A stretch of DNA of 64,000 nt from Pantoea wallisii (GTDB taxonomy: Bacteria; Pseudomonadota; Gammaproteobacteria; Enterobacterales; Enterobacteriaceae). The position numbers were made by a program, and so were the translations under genes. This document shows, piece by piece, positions 26,585-36,917 of the stretch. The notes under the pieces were generated by a model that saw only the letters and a list, made by a program, of their open reading frames with translations, searched no databases and was not told where the DNA came from. The stretch spans positions 26,678 through 90,677 of the forward strand of contig NZ_MLFS01000011.1 of the NCBI RefSeq assembly GCF_002095485.1. The letters run 5' to 3'. The first letter of the stretch is position 1, and each line of letters begins with the position of its first letter.

Positions 26585-29500
26585 GTGTTCAAATTAAATC
26601 CGGTGTTACTTAGCCTTATCGCCACGCAAGGTTTGATATTCCCTGTGCTGCCGGCGGCGGCAGTGGTATTGCGACCTTTCACGCCAGAAGTGAATGACAA
26701 TAAATACGGCGCTCACTGTTTGTGCAACGGCAGCACGCAGACCCTGAGCGGGCTGCCGCGCTTTACGGTGGGTGAGAGCGGTACCCGTCCCGTTACGCTC
26801 GGAGAGTTACAAACGGTTGGCCGCATTGTTGATGATGACGTAATCGGAAAACCACGCATTCAACTCGGTGCGCAAAATTACAATATCGGCGTTCCTGATT
26901 ATGAAACAGACAGTTATACCATTTACCAGGTTTATAACAGCGCAGAGATTGTTGATATACCGGTAATCGGCTCTGAAACGGCAGTGCCAGATTATTATGA
27001 CGTTAACGACAAACAATATATAAACACCCGCGTTGCGTCAGTCAGTAATGGCACGATGAATATCGACATTGGTCAGTATGGCGCAGCGGCAGATTCAGCC
27101 ACCAATAGCTGGTCAATGGCTGCGAAGCAGAGCCAGCTTTTTGCGGCCACCCGTAAAGGGCAGATTAACTGGAATGCCAATAACCGTATAACTTTTACCG
27201 CTGCGACACCGCCCTACGGTGGCGATCGGCTGGCGTTTGATGCCGGCGGTATTGTCGATTACGCCGGCCTCTTTGATATTCCAACGCTGGATGGCGGCAG
27301 CACGTCGTATTATGTCAGTAATCTCACTCAGTTACGGCAATATAACGACTGGCTCATCGATTTAATTACCAGCGGTATTATTAGTCCGGAACGTTATAAC
27401 GCAGAATTTAATAAAGCGTTCACGCTACGCGAGGGCCGCGTTGTGTATCGCATGAGCACCAACAATATCGATGATGAAGTGGCCGCGGCACTGGGCGATC
27501 AGGTGGTACTCAGCGCAGAGGGGCGCAATGCGCGCGTCAGCATCAATCGTGGCAAAACGCTGGAGGTCAAAAACAGCGCCAGCGAGGTGATGCGTGCCAG
27601 TCACGGTGCAAAAGCCGTTATCAATGGCACGCTCTCCACCAGTAATGCTTTTTCGTCAGAGGCGGGCGCGCTGGCGTTAACGTACGGCGCGCGCGGTATC
27701 AATAACGGTGTCATAAACAGCGGTTTTTTCACTAATGCGGACGGAACAGGCGTCAGCGCAGACTCTCTCGGTTATGCCGGGACGGCGGTGAGGGCCATCT
27801 ACAACAGCCATTTTCGCAATAATGGCGTACTTAATATACACATCGGCGCGGCGCCGTGGGGCACACGCGGTCTGTTCCTCGGCGACAGTAGTGCCGTCAA
27901 TCATGGCAATATCAACCTCGGCATCACGAATGTTGCCAACGGCAGCTCTGCGTCGGCGGTCAGCTTTAGCGGTGAGGGCAGGTTTGTTAACGCGGCGGAT
28001 GGCACCCTCTATATCGGACGCGCGCCACAAAACGCACGCGGTGATAGCAGTGAGGATGTGGCGGTGAGCCTGGACGGTGGCGTCAGCGCGATCTCCGGAT
28101 TGCTCGATTCCAGCGCAATTAACGAAGGCCATATTGTCATTGGCTCAAAAGTGGAGAATGCAGTCGGGATGCGGGTTGAAGCCGGCCCCAATGCCACCTC
28201 TCTGAACCACGGCGTGATCGATGTCAACGGGCAGGCCCAGCCGCTGCCGCGGGAGAATATCGCCATGCTGGCTATCGATTCAGGCAGCGGCGGCAAGGTC
28301 GGTAACACCGGCACCATTAACCTTAATGGCTACAACAGTACCGGCTTGAAAGTTATCGCTTCGCAAGGTAACAGCGCCCATGCCTTCTCCAGCGGGGCGA
28401 TTAACGTTCCCGGTGATGGCGATCGCTTTGGTAGCGGCAATAACACAGCCGTATGGGTAACAGGCGAGCCGGGCGGCAGCGCCAGCGCGGATCTCAGCGG
28501 GCCAATCAGGCTCAGCGGCAGAATGGGTATCGGTATCCGTGCGGAAGGCAATGCCACGGTCAATGTGAGCGCTGCCGCCATTCCGGTATCAACCGGCAGT
28601 GACAGCTCGCTTGATAGCCATCAAATCAGTTTTTATACCAAAGGGCCAAATGCCAGAATCAATCTGCCCGCGAACGGCAGCTATGCCACATCCGTGTATA
28701 ACGGCACCATTTTTCGCGTGGAAGCGGGCGCGGACTTTGCCGGAGACGGCCTTACGCTCTCCACAAACAGTCCTTTCGCTTCAGGGGTGAACGGGAGCGG
28801 AGCAGGCACTGACGTCAGGAGTGGCAATGTCACGCTGAATATTGCCGATTTTGCCAACGGTCTGGAGATCAGCGATGGCGCACATGCGACCATCGAACGC
28901 GCCGCGCAGATTCACCTCAACGGCCAGTATGCGTCTGTTGCAATCGCGGATGGCAACACATTCACCCTGCAAGGCGCGGTTATCAATCCGTTGACGCAGT
29001 TCAACGCGGACACGCTACTGACCAACTATGCGGATATTCATGGCAGCGCACGTGAACAGGTGCCATTCACCGTGCGAAACCATGCGCAGATGTACAACTA
29101 TGGGGATATCACGCTGGAAGGGGCTGGCGTGACGGCCATCACCGCCCAGTACGGTGCGAGGCTGGTCAATCGCGGTGACATCACGATTCTGCACAGTGGG
29201 CGTGGGCTGTTTGCTGATGGTAATCCTGAGCGCAGCGATGGCGTGACGTTAACCGAAATCGATAACACCGGCACCCTCAATGTACACAATGATGCCGCCG
29301 CAACCGGCAGCAGTGTGGGCATTACCGCATACCACCAGCTTGGACGCGCGGTACAAAATGGCACCATCAACCTCTACGGTGAGCGCGCGATCGGCGGCTC
29401 TGCCTTCGCGGGTGGACGTTTGACGCTGGGCGCAGACAGTCGCGTAAACTTTTATGACGCGCGCCAGGTCGGCTACCGTGCGGTTGATCCCGGCACCCGG

Positions 29501-32500
29501 CTTATTGTGAATGGCAGCGATATTGATGTCAGCGGCGAAGAGGCGCTGCTGTATGAGATCCGCAACGGCGCGTGGCTCTACCATCAGGGGTTCGGCAACG
29601 TGACGCTGAGCGGCACGAACGCTGGCGGGGTACTGGTGAGCGGGAGTGATGCGCTGGTTTCGAGCACCGATCGCTATCTTGTAACCGGCAGTGGTGCCAC
29701 GGCGCTGCGCGCCAGCGATCGCGCGCAGGGCATCATCAGCAATAGTATTGTCCTGAACGGCAGCAATACCACCGGTGCGGTTGCCAGCGGCGACGAGACG
29801 GAAGTGTACGCCGCATCCACCATCACCGGCAGCGGCAGCGGTGCCACTGCGCTGGAGGTTAGTGGCGGCGCGCGCCTGTTTAATCAGGATCAGGGCGTGG
29901 TCGATTTGAGCGGCGCGAACAGCACCGGCGCGCGCGTGCACGATGGCGGGAACTTCATCAACCGTGGCCGGATTCATCTGGCCTCGGGCATCGGTGTGGA
30001 TGTCAGCAGCGGTTATGGTCAGTATGTGCCGGTCGACAGTGAATTGCGCGTTGATGACGGTATAGCGGCACTGCGCACAGGCAGCGGCGGCGACATGATG
30101 ATCTACGGTGACGGGCAGGGAGCAAGTACGCTGGCTGCGCATGGCAGCGCGGATGGTCTGCTGCTTGATAGCGGCGCACAGCGGTTTGAAGCCAATGATA
30201 TCGTCATTGGCGCTTACGGCAGCGGCAGCGCGCTGAATAACCGCGCGGGCATCAGCGACATCTATCTGCACAACGTCAGGCTTGAGGCTAATGGCGGCAC
30301 GGGCATTCGCTCTGCGACATCCTTTGATCCTGGCGGTAGCGCGCAAATCAGCGTGCGCAGCGGCGGCACGGGCTACCGCTTTGAAAATACCGACGGCTCA
30401 ACCAGCAGCAGCGATCTGGTGATAGGCCCTGACTACCGCATTGATGTCTATGGCACCGGCACCGGCGTACGCGCCAACACGTCGGGCAGGGTGATCGCGC
30501 AGGGAGCCATCACCCTTCATGATACCAACGGCGGTTCGGCGATTGTTACGCGTACCGCCAGCGAAGTGATCAATCAGGGGATCATCTCCTCTGAAAGCCG
30601 CGTCTCGCCACTGATCGATCTGCGCGGCGGCGAGACGCTGTTTATCAACCAGGGGACGATTAATGCGCCGTATGCCGATCAGACCGTGGTCGCCGGCGGC
30701 GCGACGGACGATGTGATTGCCTTGCTGGAGGGGCAGGTTGTGGGCGAGGTTAACACCGGCAATGGTCGCGATACGCTGCAGGTGAGCGGCGGCACGCTGG
30801 ATGGCAGCCTGACGATGGGCAACGGCGCGGGCAATCAGGCCATGGTGCAGAATATCAGTCTGGCGAACACGCGCCATATCACCAGCAATGGCGGCGCAGG
30901 CAGTACGCTGACACTCAGCGAGATTGATGCCCGCGGCGGCTCCTTCAGCCACGACGATCTCAGTCAGGGCACCAATCTTGGGGCCGGCTGGAGCACACTG
31001 AACTTCAACAATGCGCGCTGGACGCTCACGGACAACCTGCGTCTGGCGCACAGCACCATCAATATTGATGCCGGATCGACGCTGTTTGCCGGTAATAACG
31101 TGCAGCCTCTGTTACAGGGCGGCACTAATGATTCGCTGGTGGTAAACAACGCCGGTAACCTCGATCTCACTAACGGTGGGAACACGGCGGCGAATACGCT
31201 GACCATTAACGGCGATCTGGCTTCTGCGGGTGGCCGTCTCACGCTCAACTCAGCCGCAACGCAAAGTGACAGGTTGCTGGTGAATGGCAACGTCAGCGGC
31301 ACCACGCTAATTGAGGATACGCTGCGCGGCGCCCCGCTGATGGACGTCAACCGCGACGGCGTGATTGCCGCGAATGAAGGCGTATCGCTGGCGCAGGTCT
31401 CCGGTAGCGGTAGCGCCGGCAGCGTCGTCCTGCGCAACGGCTATGTCGCGTCCGGCCCATGGCAATACAGTTTGTATAGCTTTGCACCGGGCAGCAGCGA
31501 CGCCAGCCAGCGCGCTGTCAGCGGCAGCGGCAGTAACTTCCGGGATTACCGGCTGGCCAATACCTTTGTGTGTGAAGACGGTGCGCTGTGTCAGCCCCAA
31601 ACGGGCAGCACGTCACGGGCGGTGCGCCCGGCCGTAACCCCGCAGGTGCCCGCCTGGATCTCTGCCCCGGTGGGACTGGCTTACTACTCACTGGCGGTCA
31701 CCGATGATCTGCATAAACGCCTGGGTGAGTTGCGCCAGCAGCAGGGCGTGGATGAATCACCGGCAGGCGAGATGTTTATTCGCTACATCGGCTCAAACCT
31801 GACGTACCAGAGTCAGCGCCAGCTGGCGGATTATGGCTACGATTTCGATCTTGATTACAGCGCAGTACAGCTGGGCGGTAACCTGATCCAGGCCGATGGC
31901 GTTACGGATAGCCTGCGCGGAGGTATTGCCTATACGCGCGGCAACACGCGCATCCGGCCACATGCCGCCGACGGTTACAGTACGACCAGCTTTGATAGCG
32001 ACACGGTCTCTCTCTACGGCACCTGGCTACGGGAGAGCGGAATGTATGTTGATGGCTCACTCAGCTGGGGCTGGTATCGTGGCGAAACGGACATTGCGCG
32101 CCAGAAAGAGGTCGCTTCACCGAAAGGCAATGGCTGGACGGCCTCAATTGAATCCGGCTATCCGTTTACCTTCGCCAATGGTGTGCGGCTTGAACCGCAG
32201 GCGCAGCTCACCTGGCTGCAAGTGAAAATGGACAGCTTTACCGATCGCGATCGCACGCGCGTCTCCTTTAACGATTACGATCAGACCGTTGCGCGCCTCG
32301 GCGCACGCGTTGATCGGACCTGGCAGGATAGCAGCCAGAATCAGTACACGCCCTGGCTGCGGGCCAACTACTCACAAGGCTGGGGCGGCACGGCAAAAGT
32401 GAGAGTGGGTGATTCCGAAAGCGACAACAGCCAGGCATTTGAGAGCGGTAAATTCGGCAAAATGTGGGATGTTGGCCTCGGTGGCACAGTGACGCTGAAG

Positions 32501-32602
32501 CGGGATGTCGCGCTGTATGCCGAAGCCGATTACCGTAAAGAGATCGACGGCAACGGTGCGAAAGGCTGGCGTTACAACGCCGGGGTAAGGTGGTCGTTTT
32601 AA
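26585..32602 (+). CDS. Large autotransporter with beta-helix passenger and beta-barrel domain
   Basis: I place the start at GTG 26585 (2005 residues) because GAGGAAA lies 7 bases before it and MFKLNPVLLSLIATQGLIFPVLPAAA then forms a normal signal peptide. The passenger (about 30-1735) is a long array of short beta-strand turns rich in Gly, Asn, Ser and Thr (repeated NxGxI-type units), as in pertactin-like beta-helices. Residues 1760-2005 form the translocator barrel (MFIRYIGSNLTYQSQRQLADYGYDFDLDYSAVQLGG ... RYNAGVRWSF with terminal Phe). Type Va secretion; probably an adhesin or biofilm factor. Two Cys pairs (CLC near 45, VCEDGALC near 1675) are unusual for autotransporters. Confidence 0.92.
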   Translation: MFKLNPVLLSLIATQGLIFPVLPAAAVVLRPFTPEVNDNKYGAHCLCNGSTQTLSGLPRFTVGESGTRPVTLGELQTVGRIVDDDVIGKPRIQLGAQNYNIGVPDYETDSYTIYQVYNSAEIVDIPVIGSETAVPDYYDVNDKQYINTRVASVSNGTMNIDIGQYGAAADSATNSWSMAAKQSQLFAATRKGQINWNANNRITFTAATPPYGGDRLAFDAGGIVDYAGLFDIPTLDGGSTSYYVSNLTQLRQYNDWLIDLITSGIISPERYNAEFNKAFTLREGRVVYRMSTNNIDDEVAAALGDQVVLSAEGRNARVSINRGKTLEVKNSASEVMRASHGAKAVINGTLSTSNAFSSEAGALALTYGARGINNGVINSGFFTNADGTGVSADSLGYAGTAVRAIYNSHFRNNGVLNIHIGAAPWGTRGLFLGDSSAVNHGNINLGITNVANGSSASAVSFSGEGRFVNAADGTLYIGRAPQNARGDSSEDVAVSLDGGVSAISGLLDSSAINEGHIVIGSKVENAVGMRVEAGPNATSLNHGVIDVNGQAQPLPRENIAMLAIDSGSGGKVGNTGTINLNGYNSTGLKVIASQGNSAHAFSSGAINVPGDGDRFGSGNNTAVWVTGEPGGSASADLSGPIRLSGRMGIGIRAEGNATVNVSAAAIPVSTGSDSSLDSHQISFYTKGPNARINLPANGSYATSVYNGTIFRVEAGADFAGDGLTLSTNSPFASGVNGSGAGTDVRSGNVTLNIADFANGLEISDGAHATIERAAQIHLNGQYASVAIADGNTFTLQGAVINPLTQFNADTLLTNYADIHGSAREQVPFTVRNHAQMYNYGDITLEGAGVTAITAQYGARLVNRGDITILHSGRGLFADGNPERSDGVTLTEIDNTGTLNVHNDAAATGSSVGITAYHQLGRAVQNGTINLYGERAIGGSAFAGGRLTLGADSRVNFYDARQVGYRAVDPGTRLIVNGSDIDVSGEEALLYEIRNGAWLYHQGFGNVTLSGTNAGGVLVSGSDALVSSTDRYLVTGSGATALRASDRAQGIISNSIVLNGSNTTGAVASGDETEVYAASTITGSGSGATALEVSGGARLFNQDQGVVDLSGANSTGARVHDGGNFINRGRIHLASGIGVDVSSGYGQYVPVDSELRVDDGIAALRTGSGGDMMIYGDGQGASTLAAHGSADGLLLDSGAQRFEANDIVIGAYGSGSALNNRAGISDIYLHNVRLEANGGTGIRSATSFDPGGSAQISVRSGGTGYRFENTDGSTSSSDLVIGPDYRIDVYGTGTGVRANTSGRVIAQGAITLHDTNGGSAIVTRTASEVINQGIISSESRVSPLIDLRGGETLFINQGTINAPYADQTVVAGGATDDVIALLEGQVVGEVNTGNGRDTLQVSGGTLDGSLTMGNGAGNQAMVQNISLANTRHITSNGGAGSTLTLSEIDARGGSFSHDDLSQGTNLGAGWSTLNFNNARWTLTDNLRLAHSTINIDAGSTLFAGNNVQPLLQGGTNDSLVVNNAGNLDLTNGGNTAANTLTINGDLASAGGRLTLNSAATQSDRLLVNGNVSGTTLIEDTLRGAPLMDVNRDGVIAANEGVSLAQVSGSGSAGSVVLRNGYVASGPWQYSLYSFAPGSSDASQRAVSGSGSNFRDYRLANTFVCEDGALCQPQTGSTSRAVRPAVTPQVPAWISAPVGLAYYSLAVTDDLHKRLGELRQQQGVDESPAGEMFIRYIGSNLTYQSQRQLADYGYDFDLDYSAVQLGGNLIQADGVTDSLRGGIAYTRGNTRIRPHAADGYSTTSFDSDTVSLYGTWLRESGMYVDGSLSWGWYRGETDIARQKEVASPKGNGWTASIESGYPFTFANGVRLEPQAQLTWLQVKMDSFTDRDRTRVSFNDYDQTVARLGARVDRTWQDSSQNQYTPWLRANYSQGWGGTAKVRVGDSESDNSQAFESGKFGKMWDVGLGGTVTLKRDVALYAEADYRKEIDGNGAKGWRYNAGVRWSF

Positions 32603-32654
32603 TCCGGAATTTCCGGCGCAGCGGAGTGAAGAGCCGCCGCGCCGGTCAGGTCAC

Positions 32655-34090
32655 TTATGCCTCTAAGCCGGCATCATGCATCCCGCGACGCAGCGTAAAA
32701 TTAACGCCCATGGTGAGGAACGGATCGGGCGGATTCCACTCAGGTTTTGGCAGCGACAGCAGGTAATCGATGGTGTCGTTGCGTTTCCCCGCCAGCCAGT
32801 CAGCCAGCATGGTGCCCATTGCGGTACAGCGAACGGTACCCAGGCCGTTACAGCCCAGTGCGCCGTACACGTTTTTTCTTAGCTCGCCGAACAGGCTTGA
32901 ACCGTTGCGCGTCATGCCCAGTCCGCCGCCCCAGGTGTGTTCAAAATTCACATCTTTCAGAGTCGGATAGCGGCGTTCGAAAGACTGGCGGTGCGTCTGG
33001 CGATACTTTTCGGTATAGCCTGGCTTGTAACGACCATCTTCGTTGAAGCTGAAACTGTTACGAATCAGAATGCGGTTATCATGGGTTCGGCGTGAGGTCG
33101 TGCCAAAGGGATCTGCCGGGATGATGCCCCAGAAGTCTTCGCCGCCAATGCTATCCTGCTCAGCTTTAGTGAGCGGACGCGTCAGGCTCCCGTAGGTAAA
33201 GACCGGGAAAATCGTGCGCGGGCTAAAGCCGAAATGGGTGCCGAACGCGTTATTAGCCAGAATCAGCTTATCCGCCATGATGCGGCCGGTTGCATGATGC
33301 AGCACGATGCGGGGTTCATATTCAACAGCCGTAATCGGCGTCTCTTCGTAGAGCGTGACATTCTCTGGCAGAGTATCGGCAAGGCCTTTAACTAACCCCG
33401 AAGGTTGAACCAGAATGGTGCCTGGCGTATACAGCGCTTTGCGATAGAACGTTGTGCCAAAGATATCCTTCAGCGCGCTCCCTTCAATCAGCTTGCACTT
33501 CTGTCCCAGCGCCTCAAGACCGCCGCGATAAGCATCCAATACCGCAATGCCGCTGTTCTCCACGGCCGCCTGATATTTACCGGAGTGGCGCATATGCGCT
33601 TCGGTGATGTTGTGCTCTTCTACCAGATCTTTGAGGATACGCTGGCCGGTCTGGTTAAGGTTCAGGATATTACGCGCAATTGTCTTATCGCCGATGTAAT
33701 CCGGTGCGCTGATATCGTGGGGCACGTCGATCAGAAAACCCGCATTACGGCCAGACGTACCGAAGCCTGCCTGCTGCGCTTCGACCAGAATCACCCGATC
33801 ATCAGGGAAATTCAGCGCCAGTTGACGCGCTGCTGCCAGGCCGGCAAAGCCAGCGCCAATCACTACCCACGGCGCCTGCGCATCGCCCACCAGCGCCGGT
33901 TTTGGCGTACGCTTCTGGCTGGTATGGAACCAGCCGGTCCGGGGTCATCGGACGGCAGCGCATCAATACGCAGCAGCGATTCCGGATCGGCCGGCAGGTT
34001 ATCCGTTAACAGCGTTGCGCCGCCGCCCGCCGCGATCACACCTGCACCGATACCGGTGCCAACCAGCAGCTTCCTTCTGGAAATACCCAT
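32655..34090 (-). pseudogene. Twin-arginine exported FAD-dependent oxidoreductase (DAO family), frameshifted
   Basis: The start at 34090 gives MGISRRKLLVGTGIGAGVIAAGG, a twin-arginine export signal, preceded by GGAG. This frame runs to about 33945 (SDDPG...). The main domain continues in another frame: WFHTSQKRTPKPALVGDAQAPWVVIGAGFAGLAAARQL (FAD-binding GxGxxG) and GTSGRNAGFLID, the DAO-fold motif shared with glycine oxidase and PuuB-type amine oxidases. Adding one G in the CCCCGG run near 33940 joins them into 478 residues. The ending GALGCNGLGTVRCTAMGTMLADWL is normal. It is probably a periplasmic flavin amine or amino-acid oxidase or dehydrogenase. Break likely a sequencing error. Confidence 0.82.
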
Positions 34091-34599
34091 TACTAATACA
34101 CTCCATGATAACAAAAATGGTGTTCAAATCATTGCCTGACACGCCATAACCTGAGGCCGGAGGCGTATCACATTGCCGAAAAGGGTGGCATAAAATGTCA
34201 TTTTGTATATCTGCTGTATACTTGATGTATTCAGATTATTGGGTTTTGTAAAATTCATGTCAACCATGTTGCACTGGCAAGTAACGTGTTGGGCAGAAAG
34301 CGAGCAGGTTGCCTGGCATAAAGGGGAGGATGAAAACCGCGGGTGTCCGACAATGTGTATTGCTGAAGAGTGAACAACATATCCAACGATCTGAAACATC
34401 GCACCTGCCTGCTGGATCGCGCTCGCAATTTCAGGCTGGCAGGCTGGTAAAGCCTTCGCTTCCTGACTACACCTTAAACGTCCTTGTAATCACTTTGCTT
34501 TCCGCGAGTTAGCGGACCTTCGCCTTGTGCTGCTGCAAACCAAAGCGCAAGCCATCTTTTGCTGCCAGAGATTCACGCTGGCAATTTGGGGATTAGAGA
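34091..34599. other. Intergenic region, 509 bases
   Basis: Divergent region between the FAD oxidoreductase and the esterase autotransporter. It must carry both promoters. Short open frames on both strands resemble nothing known. No palindromic operator stood out. Confidence 0.45.
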
Positions 34600-36579
34600 A
34601 TGAACCAGCCAAACAGGGCGCTGACTGCCGTTGCGCTTGTTTCCTTAACCAGCTTCTGCCTGCCGATAACCGCCCGGGCCTGGGATAGCCTGACCGTATT
34701 TGGTGATAGCCTGAGCGATGGCGGCAACGTTGGTCGTTACACCTGGGATGGCGCGCAGCATCCGCTCTATGATGAGATCCTTGCCGCCCATCTTGGGCAA
34801 AATCTGCAGGCTTCGTCACAGGGCGGCAGCAACTATGCGCAGGGCGGCGGCGTTACGCTGCCGCAGATCGATCCCGATCTGAATACGCAGGATCAGCTGG
34901 CCGCCTGGCTACAGTCGAACGGCGGGCGTGCTGACAGCAATGGCCTGTACATCCACTGGGTCGGGGCAAACGATATTGCCGCCGCCGTCACCAACCCGCT
35001 TACCGCGCGTGAAAGTATCCGCACCAGCGCCACGGCGGCGGTTTCGCAGGTAAAAACCCTGCTTGACGCCGGTGCGGGCACGGTGATCGTGCCAAACGTG
35101 CCACAGTTGGGTTCGACACCTTTTATGGTGCAGGCGGTACTGAGCGTGCTCGGCCCAGCCGCGCAATCCGCACTGGTGGCGGCCTTCGCCTCACTGGACA
35201 CGACCGCTACGCCTGATTTGGCCACGCGACAGCAGGCGGTGCAGCAGGCATTTGACCAGGCGGCCGGGCAAATTTCGTCGATACCTGCAGTTCGTGAGGC
35301 GCTGGCGCAGCAGCTGTTTAGTGCGTGGCAGGTGCTGAGCGAGCAGGTGACCGCACTGTCTGAGGGCTATAACCAGCAGGAGGAAGCCGGGCTGGTGGCG
35401 CTGAACGGAAATATCGTACGGGCAGATATCGCCGGTCTGTTTAACGAAGTTATCGCCGATCCGCAGCGCTACGGTTTAAGCAATACCATCGGTATGGCCT
35501 GCCCGGTGGGAACATCCGCAGCAGAATGTACCTCCTCTATGCCCGGTTTCACGACCGCGCAGGCGTATCTGTTTGCCGATCGGCTGCACCCCAGCCCGGC
35601 AGTACATGCAATGATCGCGGACTACATTCAGTCGATCCTGGATGCGCCGGCACAGGTGGGCGCGCTGGCGCGTGCGCCGCTGATGTTATCGCGGGGGATG
35701 CAAACGACGCTGGAGGGCCATCTGCAACAGCAGCGCCAGCAACCTGGCCGCGCCGGTCAGGTCAGCGTATTTGGCGGCTATGCCGGACAGCATGTTGATT
35801 ATCAGGGGGATAGCTTATACAACGGTGATGCCACCAGCGCCAATCTTACGCTCGGTGTCGGTTATCAGCTGACGGATAACTGGCAGGCAGGCGTGCTGTT
35901 TGCGAACAGCGATCAGCGGCAAACTCCCTCGTCCCGTTACGATTACAAACTGCGCGGCAATCTGCTGGCGCTCTATAGCCAGCTGACCCTGGGGGATCAG
36001 GGCTGGATCAACACCGATCTGCACTATGCCGATCTCGATTTCGATAGTATTGAGCGCAAAATCACCATCGGGCCGGCTACGCGGGTTGAGCAGGGCAGCA
36101 CCAGCGGCAAGTTACTGGGATTAAAGGTACAAACCGGCTGGGATATCCCGCTGGGCACCCATCTTTCAACCGGCCCGGTTGCCAGCTATGCGCTGGATTA
36201 TGTGCGGGTAGGGGGCTATAGCGAAAACGGTGACAGCAGCACCAGCATGCGCTTCTCCGATCAAACCCTGCATTCACAAATTGGCGTGCTTGGCTGGCGT
36301 ATTGATACCAAACAGTGGCCGGTGAATCCCTGGGCGCAGGTCAGCTATAACCATCAGTTTGGTGATAGTGACAATTCGCTGCGTGGCGGACTCAAATCAA
36401 CGCAAACCTCTTTTGCACGTACGGTTACGGCGGGAGATAAAAACTGGCTGGATATGTCGGTGGGCGCGAGCGTTCCGCTGGGGCAAACCGTCAACGCTTT
36501 TGCCGGCGTATCAGCCGTGGGCGGTAACAGCGAATATCACCAGGTCTCATGGAACGTTGGCATCAACGCTCTCTTTTAA
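34600..36579 (+). CDS. GDSL esterase autotransporter (EstA-like)
   Basis: A 659-residue outer-membrane esterase. The signal peptide ends near ARA (residue 27). The GDSL catalytic domain (about 28-355) has Ser in TVFGDSLSDGGN, the oxyanion Gly in QGGSNYAQGGG, Asn in VGANDIAAA and the Asp-His pair in DRLHPSPAVHAMIADYI. The C-terminal barrel (about 395-659: QVSVFGGYAGQHVDYQGDS ... YHQVSWNVGINALF) keeps the esterase on the cell surface. This is the layout of Pseudomonas EstA and Salmonella ApeE, which hydrolyse fatty-acid esters and affect motility or surfactant production. Confidence 0.93.
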   Translation: MNQPNRALTAVALVSLTSFCLPITARAWDSLTVFGDSLSDGGNVGRYTWDGAQHPLYDEILAAHLGQNLQASSQGGSNYAQGGGVTLPQIDPDLNTQDQLAAWLQSNGGRADSNGLYIHWVGANDIAAAVTNPLTARESIRTSATAAVSQVKTLLDAGAGTVIVPNVPQLGSTPFMVQAVLSVLGPAAQSALVAAFASLDTTATPDLATRQQAVQQAFDQAAGQISSIPAVREALAQQLFSAWQVLSEQVTALSEGYNQQEEAGLVALNGNIVRADIAGLFNEVIADPQRYGLSNTIGMACPVGTSAAECTSSMPGFTTAQAYLFADRLHPSPAVHAMIADYIQSILDAPAQVGALARAPLMLSRGMQTTLEGHLQQQRQQPGRAGQVSVFGGYAGQHVDYQGDSLYNGDATSANLTLGVGYQLTDNWQAGVLFANSDQRQTPSSRYDYKLRGNLLALYSQLTLGDQGWINTDLHYADLDFDSIERKITIGPATRVEQGSTSGKLLGLKVQTGWDIPLGTHLSTGPVASYALDYVRVGGYSENGDSSTSMRFSDQTLHSQIGVLGWRIDTKQWPVNPWAQVSYNHQFGDSDNSLRGGLKSTQTSFARTVTAGDKNWLDMSVGASVPLGQTVNAFAGVSAVGGNSEYHQVSWNVGINALF

Positions 36580-36590
36580 GCGTACCTGTA

Positions 36591-36618
36591 CCCGTCTGTT
36601 CCGTACCGGGCAGACGGG
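36591..36618 (+). terminator. Hairpin downstream of the esterase autotransporter
   Basis: An 8-bp stem (CCCGTCTG / CAGACGGG) with a 12-base loop, 11 bases after the stop codon. The following sequence (TCTGTCATCCTT) is only moderately T-rich, so termination is probable but not certain. Confidence 0.45.
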
Positions 36619-36917
36619 TCTGTCATCCTTACTGCTCCTCTGCACGACATATTCACATTGATAAGCAATCAACGCGCCTTAAATCAAACTCACTCCACGC
36701 TTCGTGCCGGGGCAATATATAAATTTGCTGCGAAAATTCTGTAAATCAGAGTCAGTACCGCTTCGCTTTATTTTCGGAATCATAATCTTGCTGAGAAGAA
36801 AATAAGGTCACGCTTAATAAGGGTGTTATTTAGCGCGGCACGAAGAGATGCATTAATTTTCAATGACTTATACTGAAAGCGCTTCGCAGTATTTCTTCCT
36901 TCACTATGGGGTACACC
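36619..36917. other. Intergenic region before the tailspike-like gene
   Basis: About 300 A+T-rich bases between the esterase autotransporter hairpin and the beta-helix gene. They probably hold the promoter of the latter. No operator was recognised. Confidence 0.4.

Noticed and set aside
29249..30346. A 365-codon open frame on the minus strand inside the autotransporter.
   Set aside because: Antisense shadow of the Gly/Asn/Ser-rich passenger repeats; Ala/Arg-rich and without family resemblance.
27480..31600. Repetitive sequence that might suggest tandem repeats or a CRISPR-like array.
   Set aside because: The repetition is degenerate, in frame and at protein level (beta-helix turns), with no constant DNA repeat or spacer pattern.
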